Shown here: piece by piece, positions 22,837-35,626 of the stretch
Numbering within the stretch: the first letter of the stretch is position 1
How the letters are laid out: each line of letters begins with the position of its first letter
From: Paramecium pentaurelia
Lineage: Eukaryota > Ciliophora > Oligohymenophorea > Peniculida > Parameciidae
Length of the DNA: 64,000 nt
Direction: 5' to 3'
Assembly: GCA_905183005.1 (NCBI GenBank)
Contig: CAJJDO010000166.1
Span: 147,504-211,503 of the forward strand
Notes under the pieces: model-generated
Told to the model about the DNA's origin: nothing
Seen by the model: only the letters and a program-made list of their open reading frames with translations
Databases searched by the model: none
Translations under genes and position numbers: made by a program

Positions 22837-25800
22837 ATGTTTTAAGATAAATATGGAAAAACTGTGAGTGAGTTCAATTAAAAGTACAGTATTGTAACAA
22901 ATCCTTCTCAATTAAGATTTGAAGAAGGATTGCTAAATTACAAATACAATTCACTTTTAGGATAATTCCAGGATTGTCTTTTATAGGATGTAATGATATT
23001 TTTAGATTAATATAGATTCGAGCAGCAATAGTGACAGCATAGAGAGGTTATTTGTCTAGGAAAGTGTTGAAACATTACTTCAAGGAACTGCCATAATAAT
23101 TACGAGCAGAATACTTTGGCTCATTATTAACATTGTATAAAGTAGTTGAAATACGAAAATATAGGAATCACTTCGATAGCAATAACAGAATTTATTCTAT
23201 TTCTCTGGCATGGGAAGTGGAATGAAGGTTGAAAAGGTTACTTGGCCATTTGTTGAGGGTTTCGGGTTTTGCATTTGGATTTAAGTGGAGAATATAAATT
23301 ATGAATTGTTTAATGAATAAAATATGGGTGTTTAGAAAATCATAAGTGTTCATGGATAAGGATAATAAGGTGGTGGTGGATTAGAATGTTTCATTTTGAG
23401 AGGCAGTGTCTATTATAGGATAATACCTGCAATATATTAGGAACCAGATAATGGTGCTATTTTGATAGGTTAATTGAAGAATGGGATGAATTTCATAGGT
23501 ATATCACATGAATGCCAAAAGAAATTCACTTCTTCACATTTAACTGTAATAATATTGTTTTGAATTTTAGTTATACTTCAATAATGAACAATCCAAAACT
23601 ATGACATTAGATTTCCCTCGTTTAAACTAAAGTATAGCTTTGACAAGATTTACTATATGTGAGAATCTAATTGGTATAGCTTAATGCATTATTATAATGA
23701 ATTAATCATCAACAAAGTAAATAAATTATAAATAAAACAAATTAGAATAAAGACTATTCAATCAGTTTATGGATAATTATAGATGGATTTTAAGTAATTA
23801 AAAACATTGCCAGCTTGTTTGGATAAATATTTTGAGAGAATTATGTCTATTTATATACCTGAATTTACAGATGGGAATCATGTAATTGATGTAATGGGAA
23901 ATTGTAATGCTACATTATTGACAAAATCTGGAGCTATTATGGCAGATAAAAATAAATTTCATTTTTCTGGAGGTTTTAAATTATTTTATGTAATGTTACA
24001 TTTAAGTGGAACACTTTATAAATAAATTAATTAAGCATAACTTAATTTATCTATTATATTTGAAGTCATTAATAACATTCTTAAAAATAATCATTAATTA
24101 TAAGCAGAAGCATTTAATAGTTAATTCTTTTTGACAGTTGCTTCAATTATTATCAGTTTTGAAAAACCTTTGATTAATACAAAATGTGTTGAATTATTGA
24201 ATGAAACTAAATCTATTATTGGAGATAATAGATTATTAGATCATTTTTTTATTCATATTTTATGGAATCCAAAATTACATTAATAATGTATAAGTGAACA
24301 AGTGTTTTCTAAATATTTATAATTAGCATGTTAAGTTTATTTACAAAATCCATAACATTATCAACATTTTATATCATCTAAAGATATTTTAGATATGTTA
24401 ATATTTGCATACACTGAAAATTAATGTTGTGATTAACATTTTAATGATTATGAAGAAACTTTTCAAATGTAATTCTTAGAAAAGATCTTTTATTTATTTA
24501 ATCAATAATCTGATATTTCTGAACATTTAAAATTATTTGATTAATATCTATTATCCAAAATATCTCCTTGTCTCCTTATGTAAATTCTAAACATTTTAAA
24601 AGTACTTATTATATTTCACAATTAGAGTTTATTAGTTGACTATGAAGATTAAGGAATCAAAACCAATTTCATACTACAAACTTGGGATTAGAATAATATT
24701 GTAGATTCATTACTTTTCATATTTAAATCAACACCATATTATGATATTAGAACCATGATCATATATTTCCTACATCTTATCTTCCAATAACAATTCCCTA
24801 ATCATAAACTTTAAACACATTAAGCTATTGAATACATTACTAATTCTATTGAACCATTAATTGAATTAAGTCGTAATTCCATAATCTAACCAATTAAAAA
24901 AGAATAACCTCAATAATAGTAAGTAGATTTTGATGAACTCAAAAATCTTGGTACTCAATTCTTGAATAATGATTATGAAAGTGTACCTTAAGCTCCATCT
25001 ATGACTAATCGTCGTAAACCACCCTAAGGATTCTTTGATAATAAACAAAGACAACCTCCTCGTGCTTAATCCATACCTGTACCAGAAACAGAAAAATCTA
25101 AGTCTCCTTCATTTTCTGTTGATTAAAAGGGAAAAAAGAAATTCCATATTAAAATTGATACTGATACTATAAATGCACTTTATAATTTTGGAGGTGAAAA
25201 AGGAAAAAAAAATGGATTGTATTTATAAAAATATTTAAATTAGTGATCATGAAGCTTTTAATAAGGAATTGATAGAAATCAATAGATTAGCTAAAGCATG
25301 TTATATGTATATGCAAGGACATCGAGAACCTGAAGAACCATATGTAGAATCACCAAAATAATAAGAGAATGTAGAATCACCAAAATAATAAGAATAAAAT
25401 GTAGAATCTCCTAAATAATAATAAAATGTTATTAGATAACCTCCAATGTCAACAAAAAATAGTTAAGCACCAAAATAATAATTTTAATAAGAATGTATTA
25501 ATATTATGTTATTTAGTAACTTAAATAAAAGAAGTTTCTTCATCTTCTATGTCCATTTAATAAATTGAATAGACATAAAAGAAAAAGATTTAATCATTTG
25601 CTTCTATTTATAATTAACTAATGGGTTGGATGATTGATAAAATTAAAATTGGAGTGAATGAAACCTTAATGATTGAAGAGAGAGATTAAATAAAGAATGA
25701 AGGTATTATAAATGCAATAATGAAAATTGTTGCTTTTTCTTTAGAAGATAATTTAAAAGCTTAAATATTATAAGATTTACTTTGTCTTTGTAAATCACAT

Positions 25801-28800
25801 TAAGGCAATTCTATACTTATTTTAGGATAGGCAACATTTTAAAATGAACTTCTTAAAGTATTATCAGTACAAGAAGATTAAAATCTAGTAAGATATTATT
25901 CTTATTTAGATTTATGAAATTGGCAGTAAATTACATTCAACACTTATAGTTTAAGTCTTAAAATCAGAATTTATTGGTGCTAATTATGTTTATGAATTAC
26001 TAAAATGGGGGATAGATAATAATCAGAAATTAGTTGAAATGTAAATGAATATCATCATTGATTAACTTCAGTATATTATATTTTAATTATAGTGAGTAAT
26101 GTAAAACCTTTTAGATAGATTCTCAATTATGGAAAAACATTCTTCAAATGGCATTATATATAATTGAACTGAAGTAGAATTATCCTTAATTGATTATCAA
26201 GTTTCATAAATTTTATGATTTAATTCATTAGAATTATATCATTAAAGGCAATACAGAAGGTATTATTAATTTATTAATGGATTTAAGAATAAATTGCTTT
26301 AATATCCAAATGTTTCAATCATCCTGAATTAGCTTAATAAGTTTAATCGTATTTTAATACTAAAATCCAAAACCATCAAGTTTATGAAATCATATTGGAA
26401 AGTAGTGATTAAACCAATATGTATTAATTATTTATAACTTATGCTATAACCTTAGAGATTTCTTAATGTGAAATAACTTTTGGATTAACTCACATATTAT
26501 CAAAATTGAAAAATCATGAGCACTTTAAAGATATGATAAAATTTCTATTTTACATAATTTTTGTCTCAAAGGATAAGAATCAGACATCTCCTTTAAGAAA
26601 ATATTTGACAGAATTATATTAAGAATTTGAATCTTTATTTGAAAGTCTTTAAGGTAAATACTTTCAAGATGATTAAGTATTGGATTAATTAATTGATTTC
26701 CTCAAAAATAACAATACTTTTAAATAAGAAAGTTAAATTAAAGCTAATATACCTCAATAATGGTCAATGGAGTCTATAGTTTCACCTTAAAAGGTTTCAA
26801 GAGATGTACAATAGATAGGGGAGAATAAGTATATAGAAATTGAAGAAAGAAAAGTTTAATGGGTTTATAAAGAAAGTGAGAAAGAAAGGATTGGTAGAAA
26901 TAAATATCATAAATCATTAAATTCCTTGTTTTTAAATGATGGTTGGCTCTCTTAATGTTAAGGATGCATTTAAAGAAATGATTTGAATTAGGATATAGTA
27001 TAAGAAGAATTTGTTTAAAGTTAGTACTTTAAAATAAAAATATCAAAAATGCTCACTAAATCATTTGCTAGACCTTATATAAAAAGTATCCCTATAATTC
27101 CAGATATATTAAAAAATAAACCTGTATATCAAACTCCATAAACTGCTCCAATTCTATTGAGTCATGATATGGATAAATTTGAGTAACTTTATGGATAGAG
27201 ACAATCTACTAATTCATAGGCTGTTTAAGCAGCAACTTAGTTGTTGAATATGGGCAAAGCATTTGGTAATAATATTAAGAATGCTGTAAAGACTATAGCA
27301 AATTAAAAGGTTTAAGTAGTAGAGAATATTAAATCATTTGGAGAGAATACATTTAAAGGAAAGAAGGTTAATGTTATAAATGGACTCTATATTTATTATG
27401 CGTTGATGAGTTTAACAAATACTCATATTTTATTATAATATGAATACTTGAAGAGTGAAGGATCACATGCAGCTTTAGGAGTGTTTGAATTAAGGGAAGA
27501 TTAGAAATTAATTAAAAAGTATCCTATTTATAATTTGGTTTTAATAATAAAAAAGAAATATTTATAGAAGAGAACTGCTTTGGAGATATTTTTCATTGAT
27601 GGGTAATTGATATTTTGATTATTTAATAGGAAATCATTATTTATTAACATTTGTGATCAAAATGATTTAGATGAAATATCATCTAAATTATTAAAACATC
27701 GTAAAAGTCATTAGGCTCCATATTTCAATTAGAGTAAAACTACAGATCCAGTTAAATTATTGGAAAAGTAGGGGTATTTGTAGAAATGGAATAAGTATAT
27801 AATTTATTATATAAAAAAATAGATAATAAATGAGTAATTTTAAATACTTGTTATTATTAAATAATTTGGCATCAAGAAGTTATAATGATTTAACTTAATA
27901 TCCTGTATTTCCTTGGGTAATTTGTGAACCAAAAGATGTATAAATAGAATAAGAACCAAGTGTTAAAATATATCCTGAAGGTTAATTTAGAGCAATGTAA
28001 AAGACCATGGGTGCATTAGGAAATAATTAAAGAATCAAGAGTTATATAGAAAGATTTGAATAGTCTGAATAAGGTGGTGAAATTCCAGCTTTTCATTATG
28101 GATCTCATTATTCTTCATTAGCTATTACTTCTTAATTCCTTATAAGATTGGAACCATTTACAACAATAGCAAAAGAGATTTAAGGAAATAAATTTGATAT
28201 TCCTGATCGTCTATTTTATTCTTTAGTTGAGAGTTTCCGATGTGCAACAGAAGATATTGCAGATGTAAGAGAATTGATTCCAGAGATGTTTTGTTTACCT
28301 GAAATGTTTCTTAATTTGTAGAATTTGTAATTTGGTAAAACACAAAATGGAATAGTGGTTAATAATGTATAATTACCTAAATGGGCTAATAATAATCCAT
28401 GGAGATTTGTGACAGGTTAAAGATGTGCATTAGAAAGTGAAGAAATATAAAGGAATCTTCCTGAATGGATTGATTTAATATTTGGATTTAAATAGAGAGG
28501 TAAAGAAGCAGAAAAAAATTTAAATATTTACTTTTATGTAACATATGATTAATAACTTACTTTATAAATGATGGAAGAAAATAGATTAAGTATAGAAGCT
28601 TAAGTTGTTAATTTTGGAATTACTCCATTATAATTATTTTTAAAACCACATATTGGTAGATAAATAAATACAGACAATCATTTTGTTTCCAATTCTTAAG
28701 AATTAAAGGTTTATAGACCATAAAATAAAAAGAAAGTACCTAATACTATGAAACCAATTATTGATATATAATAAGCAAGCAATAGAGCAATTGTTAAGAT

Positions 28801-29815
28801 TAAATGGATCTCAGATTAAAGATTGATATGTATAAGAAAAGAAGGAAAAATTGATTATCTTAAATGGACTAGTCAAACTGATGTTCAAGCTAATTAGCCA
28901 CCATTTCAATGTGGATTGGAAAGGGAAAAACAATTTAACTTTGAAAAACCTTAGACTGAACTATTTAATATTTGGGATGTATCAGCTCAATTATCTTCTT
29001 ATCCTATGTTAGTATTTAATCAAGGGAAATTATTTATTTGTGGAGGTTATCATCTAGGTAAACTAATTATCATAGGGGATAATAATCAAATTATTGATAT
29101 CTATTAAATACATACTGCTACTATTACTTAATTAGCTTCAGATAAAAAAGAATCTATGATCATTTCTGGAGATAAAAGTGGACATGTCATTTTATGGAAT
29201 GTTGATAAATAAAAGGATAATTATAAATTATATGCTAAATGTATGTATTTTGATCATTAGAATTAAGTAATTTATATAATTAATTATAATTTAGATTAAT
29301 TGTATTTATGTTTCTACTAGTATGAAACTATTTGCTACTGGATGCATAGGTGGTTACATTTATTTATATAATTTATATAATGGATAATTGATGAGATCAT
29401 TTATACATCCAAATAAGAATCCTATCAATTCAATTATTATGAGCAATAGACCACTGTTTTGTATTATTTTCTATTCAGCATATGATCATTAACTCTATAG
29501 TTTTTCTATTAATGGATTTTTATTAGAAGTTTAATAAGAACAGAGTTCATCCTTAATTGATTGTTAAATTATGAGAAATAATGTATTCTAAGATATTATG
29601 GTAATTTTATATATATATATAATAAGATATATGGTACTGAAAATGGTGAATTGGTTAGAAGATCTTTGCCTTATTTGTAATAATTGAAAAGATTTCAAAT
29701 ATCAGCAAAATCCCCTGTGTTATCAATAACTTGTTCAAAGGATAAGAGATTCTTCATTTGTGGATGTAATGATGGTGAAATTTCAGTAATGGCAGAACCT
29801 TAATAAAATAAATGA
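22837..29815 (+). CDS. BEACH-WD40 protein (neurobeachin/LRBA/Lvs family), 2215 aa
   Basis: BEACH proteins are large cytosolic scaffolds controlling vesicle traffic and membrane fusion. Thirteen introns of 22-29 nt were placed (22990, 23142, 23546, 23717, 25219, 25495, 25888, 26071, 26260, 27603, 27795, 29267 and 29601 as first bases). The spliced length is exactly 2216 codons. An IQ-like helix (IRAAIVTAQRGYLSRK) is near residue 60 and a concanavalin-like domain (KVEKVTWPFVEGFGFCIWI) near 107. Helical repeats fill the middle, and a PH-like region leads into the BEACH domain from about residue 1574: SNFKYLLLLNNLASRSYNDL, QYPVFPWVI, FHYGSHYSS, LEPFTT and ELIPEMFCLPEMFLN. C-terminal WD40 repeats follow (ISGDKSGHVILWNVD). 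Family assignment is firm. Apparent stops inside are all removed by splicing. Confidence 0.92.
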
Positions 29816-29845
29816 ATTATATAATTATATATATATTTAATTTTT

Positions 29846-31107
29846 ATGAAAAACGTGAACAAATTTGTAATATTGTCATTACTTCTAATGTTAAACTATG
29901 CATTAGAAGATATTGATATGAAATAATAAATTGAATAACTCGATCAACACAGATTTGGTCACACTCTTCTTGATACAATTTACTTATAATTGTAAACTTA
30001 AGAACCAATTGAAAGATTAATGGGAACTTTACAATAAATTGAGGATAGATATTATTAAGATTAAAAAGAAGAAGATGTATCACACAGGGAATATTAAGAC
30101 TCTTGTACTGTGGTATTAATTATTAATATTTCATATAGGATCTATAAAATTTAGATTAAAATATCAAAGTGAGTGATAATGAACGTATTAAGTTGGAAGC
30201 AAGATTGGAAGGTGAACTCTATCCAAAGAGAGAAATCTTATAGAAATTAATTAATTAAAAATAAGGGGAGCTTAAAGAATTCAAAGAAGACTTAAATGAA
30301 TTAGATTTATAAAGAGAAGAAGAAAATGAAGAGTATCAACATAAAATTCATGAACATGAAGATGTTATTGCTATATTGATGTAGGCTAGAACTTTATTTT
30401 CAGAGAACCTATAAACACATGATAATTCATTTATTTAATTGAATAATAATGGAATTGAATTACTATAAAAACATTTTGGAGCTTCTATTAAAAGAGCAAG
30501 TACTCATTAATTAAAATAATAGGTAAATTTACTTATAGAACTTCTTGGGGTAAAATGTTCAAAGCATTATCTACTATTACTTCTAGAGTTCATTAATTAT
30601 AAGATTCAGCATAAGTTGAAAATGTTATCTTACTTATTGATTAATTATTAGAATAAGTTCATGATTCAATGGATCTTGAGAAGTTCTCAGAAGAAAAAAG
30701 AATTCAAGCTTATGAGAAGACTAGAAATTTGTTAGTCATTTCAATCAATACTACTGAGAGTACTTTGGCATCTGCAATATCTGATTTGGCATTGTATTTT
30801 ATCTATTATACATACATAGAGTAAATGAAGTGATTGAGTAGACTCAAGCTACTCTTGATAATGTAAATTAGAGATTGGAAATGCTTTAATTATCTAGAGA
30901 TGATCGATTCACTATTTGTGAATAAGAGGCTTAAGATTATTAGGATTCTAGATCATAAAGGTAATAATGAATAAGTTATTAATTGTTAGGGATTCTGATA
31001 GAGATGTTGTCTCTTAAACTATTGGATTATTGAATAAATCATTAAGAACATTAAAGGAGCAATTAGCATTAAGAATGTCAGCTGGAGAATAATTTGAAGA
31101 TGTTTGA
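29846..31107 (+). CDS. Secreted coiled-coil protein, trichocyst-matrix-protein-like
   Basis: Introns at 30113-30138, 30500-30522, 30794-30819 and 30961-30989 give exactly 386 codons. The N-terminus is a clear signal peptide (MKNVNKFVILSLLLMLNYAL). The rest is acidic, helical coiled coil with few cysteines. A central block, EEENEEYQHKIHEHEDVIAI, resembles the repeated helix of trichocyst matrix proteins and Tetrahymena granule lattice proteins. Those proteins are processed in secretory granules and crystallise. The second splice is chosen because it alone connects to the frame TSWGKMFKALSTITSRVHQL. The assignment to that family is by pattern, not a search. An unrelated secreted coiled-coil protein cannot be excluded. 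Confidence 0.7.
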
Positions 31108-31268
31108 TTTAATTTTATAAACTCAAGTTTGACATTCACTTATTCATTATATTAATAATAATAATATAAAATTAATTAGCTATATATAAGAAATTGCTAG
31201 ACATTGAAACTTAAAAAAAATATTCATCACATAAATTAATTATTAATTCAAAGAGAAATTTAGTATTA

Positions 31269-31655
31269 TCAATCTAATACAAATGCTAACCAATCTTAAT
31301 CTGATAATTTGTTTTAAATATTTGATCTGTTTATTGATTTGATCCTAATCTATTTTCTTTGTATTGATCCTCTTGTAGTTAAACATTAATCAACTGAAAA
31401 TTCTTTTCTTTTTTAGAAAGAGGATTCTGGTCTCTCAGTAATCAAAGCTTTTTTATTTACATGACATATTTTATCAAGAATTTCTTTTGCATGTTTCTAA
31501 GTTGGAGTCACATAATGACATTCAAATAAAGGTTTTTTAGCATAGAAATTTTTATGTTTTGAAAATCTTGGTCTATATGAGAATATTGATTCATCATCTA
31601 ATAAAAGGTTTGATCCATCTATAAATATTTTTTATCCATTTGATTTATGTCTCAT
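31269..31655 (-). CDS. Hypothetical basic protein, 128 aa, intronless
   Basis: A single frame of 129 codons including TGA on the minus strand, convergent with the preceding gene. The product is basic (SYRPRFSKHKNFYAKKPLF, RKQIRIKSINRSN) with two well-separated cysteines and no membrane segment or signal. No family recognised. The continuous frame and balanced composition support it as a real gene. The next plus-strand gene starts 267 bp away. Confidence 0.65.
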
Positions 31656-31922
31656 TAAATAAAATAGTTATTATAAACTTATTGATATTGATTATTTAAT
31701 AATATTTATAGATGTAATAAACAATTTTATTACATGTTCAATTTATATTATATAAACCATTAAGATTGAATATTAGAGTTATTATAAATTTCTCAATATT
31801 AATAATGAGTAATAATAATTATGAGCTATTATTATTTTTGAAATTAATGAAATATTTCAAAACGATATTTAGCTTAGATTTATTTAATAAAAGTAATTGA
31901 TATATAAATATTTTTAAACAAT

Positions 31923-32966
31923 ATGATCTCTATTTCCATTTAAAGACATGTGAATTATGGTGAAGTAATTTTGATAGTTGGAGATTGTCATTAAGTGTAA
32001 TGGAATGTATAAAATGGAATTTAGATGGAATGGAATCCAGGAGATATTTGGACAACTAGAATAGAGTGTTGTTGTTTACCTATGAATTATAGATATGTTA
32101 TAGTCAAATAAAACAATCGATAAATTGTTGAATGGGAAGATGGAATAAGTAGAGTTTTAAATTCCAAACATGATATAGAAGATGAGTGGAGTCATATCAA
32201 AATAAGAATTAAAATGAACTCTTATAATGATTCAAAAATGTTTGTAAATTTATTTTCAGAAAAGGGAAGATCCAAAATTAGACTAGATTAAGTAGTTACT
32301 GACCAAAATGAATATGAGTATAGATTGGAATTGTAAATTCCTAGTAAATCAATTAATTAATATGCATATAAATATTAATAAGATTAAAAATGGGAACGTA
32401 ATGGAGTTAGAGTATTTACTAAACATCCTATTATTAATAATGTTATCGAGATAGTAGATTCTGATGTAGAATTTACTCTCAATTATAATTAAATATTGGA
32501 GAATATCTATGTTGGTTCATTTCTATATAGCGAGTAAAATATTATATAATAAGTTTTTAGTGAAATTCACATTCTATAGAAATTAGGAGTGGATGCTATT
32601 GTTAATTTATAAACTATTGAAGATCTAATTAATAAAGATTTATAAGAGGATTACTTTGATTATATAAGATAATCTTGTGAATCTTATCAAATAACCTATT
32701 CGCATTTTCCTATAAGAGATTGTAATAAACGATCCTTCTTGAAAAAGGGAATGCAGGCTCATTAAATTTTAAAGAAACTAATTTAAGAAGGGAAATGTGT
32801 CTATGTGCATTGCACTGATGGCATTTAGAGAAGCATTTAAACTATCATACTTTATTTAGTATTGGATTTAAATTATTCTCTGGAAGATGCTATTATACTT
32901 GTAAAAGAAATCAGAAAAAGATCAAAACCTATTCGAGAAGTATTGTAGTAACTCTTGGAACAGTGA
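31923..32966 (+). CDS. Laforin-like glucan phosphatase (CBM20-type domain plus dual-specificity phosphatase)
   Basis: Laforins dephosphorylate glycogen or amylopectin-like glucans. The single 347-residue frame begins with a carbohydrate-binding CBM20-like module (VNYGEVILIVGDCHQVQWN, then EWNPGDIWTTRIE and the Trp/Lys-rich end of the fold). A second beta-rich region follows, about residues 95-180, possibly a further starch-binding module. The C-terminal dual-specificity phosphatase domain contains the general-acid region FPIRDCNKRSF and the catalytic loop VHCTDGIQRS. Cys297 and the Arg five residues on form the CX5R signature. No introns. Laforin orthologues are known from protists that store glucan; this fits. 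Substrate specificity is inferred, and the start ATG is the first in frame after the spacer. Confidence 0.85.
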
Positions 32967-33041
32967 ATAATATTTTTGCTATCCGATATTTTTGTAATTT
33001 ATTTAATTATTCATTTATGTATATTATTTGTTTGTATTAAA

Positions 33042-33487
33042 TCATTTACCATCATATTAGGTGATGTTATGTTTGAAATGCTCTAATTATTCTTCAGCAT
33101 GATGTCTATCCAATATTTATTGATTCAATTTCTTCTCATCTCCTTCAAGTCCTTTTCCAAATCCCTATTATATGATTAATGCAGAAATATTACCAACACA
33201 TATTTGGGTGGTTATTTGAAATGACCAAACTAAAATTAAATGTGAATGATACTGTTTCATGTAAGACACCTGGGTCCATATATGCACAAAAGAATCCAAT
33301 TGCACAAGTGATATACAACATTGTTCTTCCAAATCTATAATCTACAGGAGATACCCATCCAAGATGAGTTTGATTATGTCCTTATTGAGCTACAATTATC
33401 AATTCTTAATTTACCTGTTAGATTTTAGTACTTGTTTTTATTAAATAGTAGTTTGAAATTCCTATTGAAAATGCTAGCTTTTTGCAT
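33042..33487 (-). CDS. Small single-pass protein, probably mitochondrial, 122 aa
   Basis: Introns (plus coordinates 33165-33193, 33230-33252, 33390-33414) give exactly 123 codons. The N-terminus MQKASIFNRNFKLLFNKNKY is basic and lacks acidic residues, as expected of a mitochondrial presequence. A single hydrophobic stretch (RTMLYITCAIGFFCAYM) lies mid-protein, and the C-terminal part is charged with several His (LDRHHAEEQLEHFKHN). This architecture suits an inner-membrane respiratory or translocase subunit, but I recognise no family. Frame forces all three splices. Confidence 0.7.
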
Positions 33488-33562
33488 AAAAAATAAAATT
33501 ATATATATAATTTATAATAAGGGAAAGATTGAAATATAATTAGAATAATATAAAAGTCACTT

Positions 33563-34907
33563 TCATTTATTTTCTAATTGAAAAGAATCATCATCCATTT
33601 ATGGTTCATCTTCATCTAATTATTTATTTATTTAAGGTAGTTAAGTAAGTTTATGTTAAGTTGATGGAGCACCTACATTAATTGAATAATACCTTTTTAA
33701 ATATAATCAGATTAGATAAAATTGATTAATAATTTGCCAATTTACAAACTACAAGCTGCACAATCAATCGAAATTTTTTTGTCTATTGATACCAAAGTTC
33801 CAAATTTACTTTTATTGTCCTAGATTACAAAGTTACCATCAGTTAATTTGATAGTAGCATGGTGTCTAGAGACAGTAATGTCTTAAGCTTTGATATCACA
33901 TTGAAATCCTCTTCCCTTTTAATATGATGAAATTAATTACAATTTTAATATTATCACTTAAAAGACTATGGATTAAATAGATTTCATTGCATAAATTCTT
34001 CTCTTTATTGATATTCTAATGATAGAATTTTGATTGTACTTCAACAAGAATATATTATAAATCAGGTCTGTCAAGTGTAAAAAGATCGAAGTATTCATCT
34101 TCATACTGAACTCGAATTGGGAGACTTTCTTTACAAATGGAACATTCATGTTGCTTGTTCCTAATATGAAAAATTAAGTAACCATTTAAGTGTTAATCCA
34201 AATTGAGTTTCTTCTTTGATAATATTGGAATCTACCCAGTAACGTAAACAGTCCAAATGAACAGCCTAGCCATTACCAGCACAACGACAAATATTAGTGA
34301 GAAAGAGTTAGTCCTTGCTTTATCTTCCTTCCATGAAACAAAACTTACATTAATATGTCAGATTGTTATTGCTGAGGAAGGAGTACTAAAATTTGATTGT
34401 CTAATTTTTATACTTTGAGAGAACAGGGTGCTTGAAATGTCTGCATATGCTTGTTACGTTCTTCTATGACCTTGTACTCACTTTAAATTAATAGTGTATA
34501 ATTAATACACTCTTCCTAATCGAATGATGGAATTAACTACGAGAGGATATTCAGATCCATTGGATGATTTTATGTCCTTAACAACCATGAAGGGAGGCTA
34601 CATTACAGACAAAAGGATTTCATAATGATTTTCTAAAAATGATGATATATTTATTTGTCTTACTTGATTTACTCACTTTCAATAGTACATTCTTATTAGG
34701 CAACATCTCAGTGCTCTCGGTATACACTTGATCTGTAAAATGCATTTCATTATTACTCTCCTCATATATTGTAGTTGAACCTCCTCTAAATTTCCATACT
34801 GGGAACGTGTCTGTCTATTCATGATCAATTAGACCCATCCCTTATTTCTAATCTTATTTGATTTGCACTTCTAAGTTGCTTTTATAGGCTGGCATAATTA
34901 TAATCAT
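33563..34907 (-). CDS. RING-CH (MARCH-type) plus FHA domain protein, 404 aa
   Basis: Five introns (plus coordinates 33673-33692, 33916-33940, 34161-34182, 34450-34481, 34633-34663) give exactly 405 codons. A RING-CH C4HC3 finger spans residues 166-230: CKFC, then ICRC, VHLDC and, after the third of these introns, CSIC. RING-CH domains act as ubiquitin E3 ligases. The C-terminal FHA domain (about 294-365) has GRGFQC, SRHHA and the D-N-x-S-K-F-G turn, which together bind phosphothreonine. An N-terminal block (VVNSIIRLGRV) resembles the start of another FHA-like fold. No transmembrane segment is seen, unlike most MARCH proteins. The 32-nt intron with GTGAGT is the least certain splice. Confidence 0.85.
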
Positions 34908-34931
34908 CTTGTTAATTAATAAAAATCGTTA

Positions 34932-35626
34932 ATGAGCAAGGTGTTCTCTCCAGATTAACGCAATCTAGGAGGTAGGCGAATTATATTGCAATAGATGCTC
35001 CAGCATCTTCATCATGTAGAGACTGCCAAAAGCACTCTCTCTCAAACTAACTCAAGCAGTAAATTACTTCGTCGAACTCCATCACCAGTTTTCAAATTTC
35101 TAGATCAATACAAAGAAGTCCTCAATACATTTGATAAGGTATAAAAAATTCAATAAAAACGACCATCCGTTGAGAAATTCAAAAATAACTACTTTCTCAA
35201 AAAAGTCTAAACAACCAATACCGAACATCAAAAGAATTTTGAAAAATGTAAAAAGAGAATCCAAGAAATGAACAACAAGAATAAGACCACTTTGAATCCA
35301 GCCCTATTCTTTAGGAGAGTGGATAAGAGTCTAATCAATAAGACTTGTCCAATAAGTAATTAACTTCAATTTAATAAGTGCAGCCACGGCCACAAAAGAA
35401 AGAAATACAATAAGATATTGATTGGGAAAGCATTGCTAAAAAAATACCATAATTAACAGATCCTCTTTTTAAGAATAAAATAACTGACTTGATCGTTTCT
35501 AATAGGATCTATAGTGATGATGATTATGCATTCCTTGTATGCCTTATTTCAAGTGTAAATAATGCAGAATAATCCAAAATCATACTAATAATGAGCTAAA
35601 TATTGAATGAGTTGGGATTGTTGTGA
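34932..35626 (+). CDS. Hypothetical protein, 223 aa
   Basis: One intron (35356-35378, 23 nt) gives exactly 224 codons. The first half is basic and Ser/Thr-rich (RRTPSPVFKFLDQYKEVL). The part after the intron is acidic and more folded: DIDWESIAKKIPQLTDPLFK, then LIVSNRIYSDDDYAFLVCLI. It starts 25 bp from the divergent RING-CH/FHA gene. The last two thirds of the gene occur again at 36417-36779 with several amino-acid changes. No family recognised. Confidence 0.75.
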
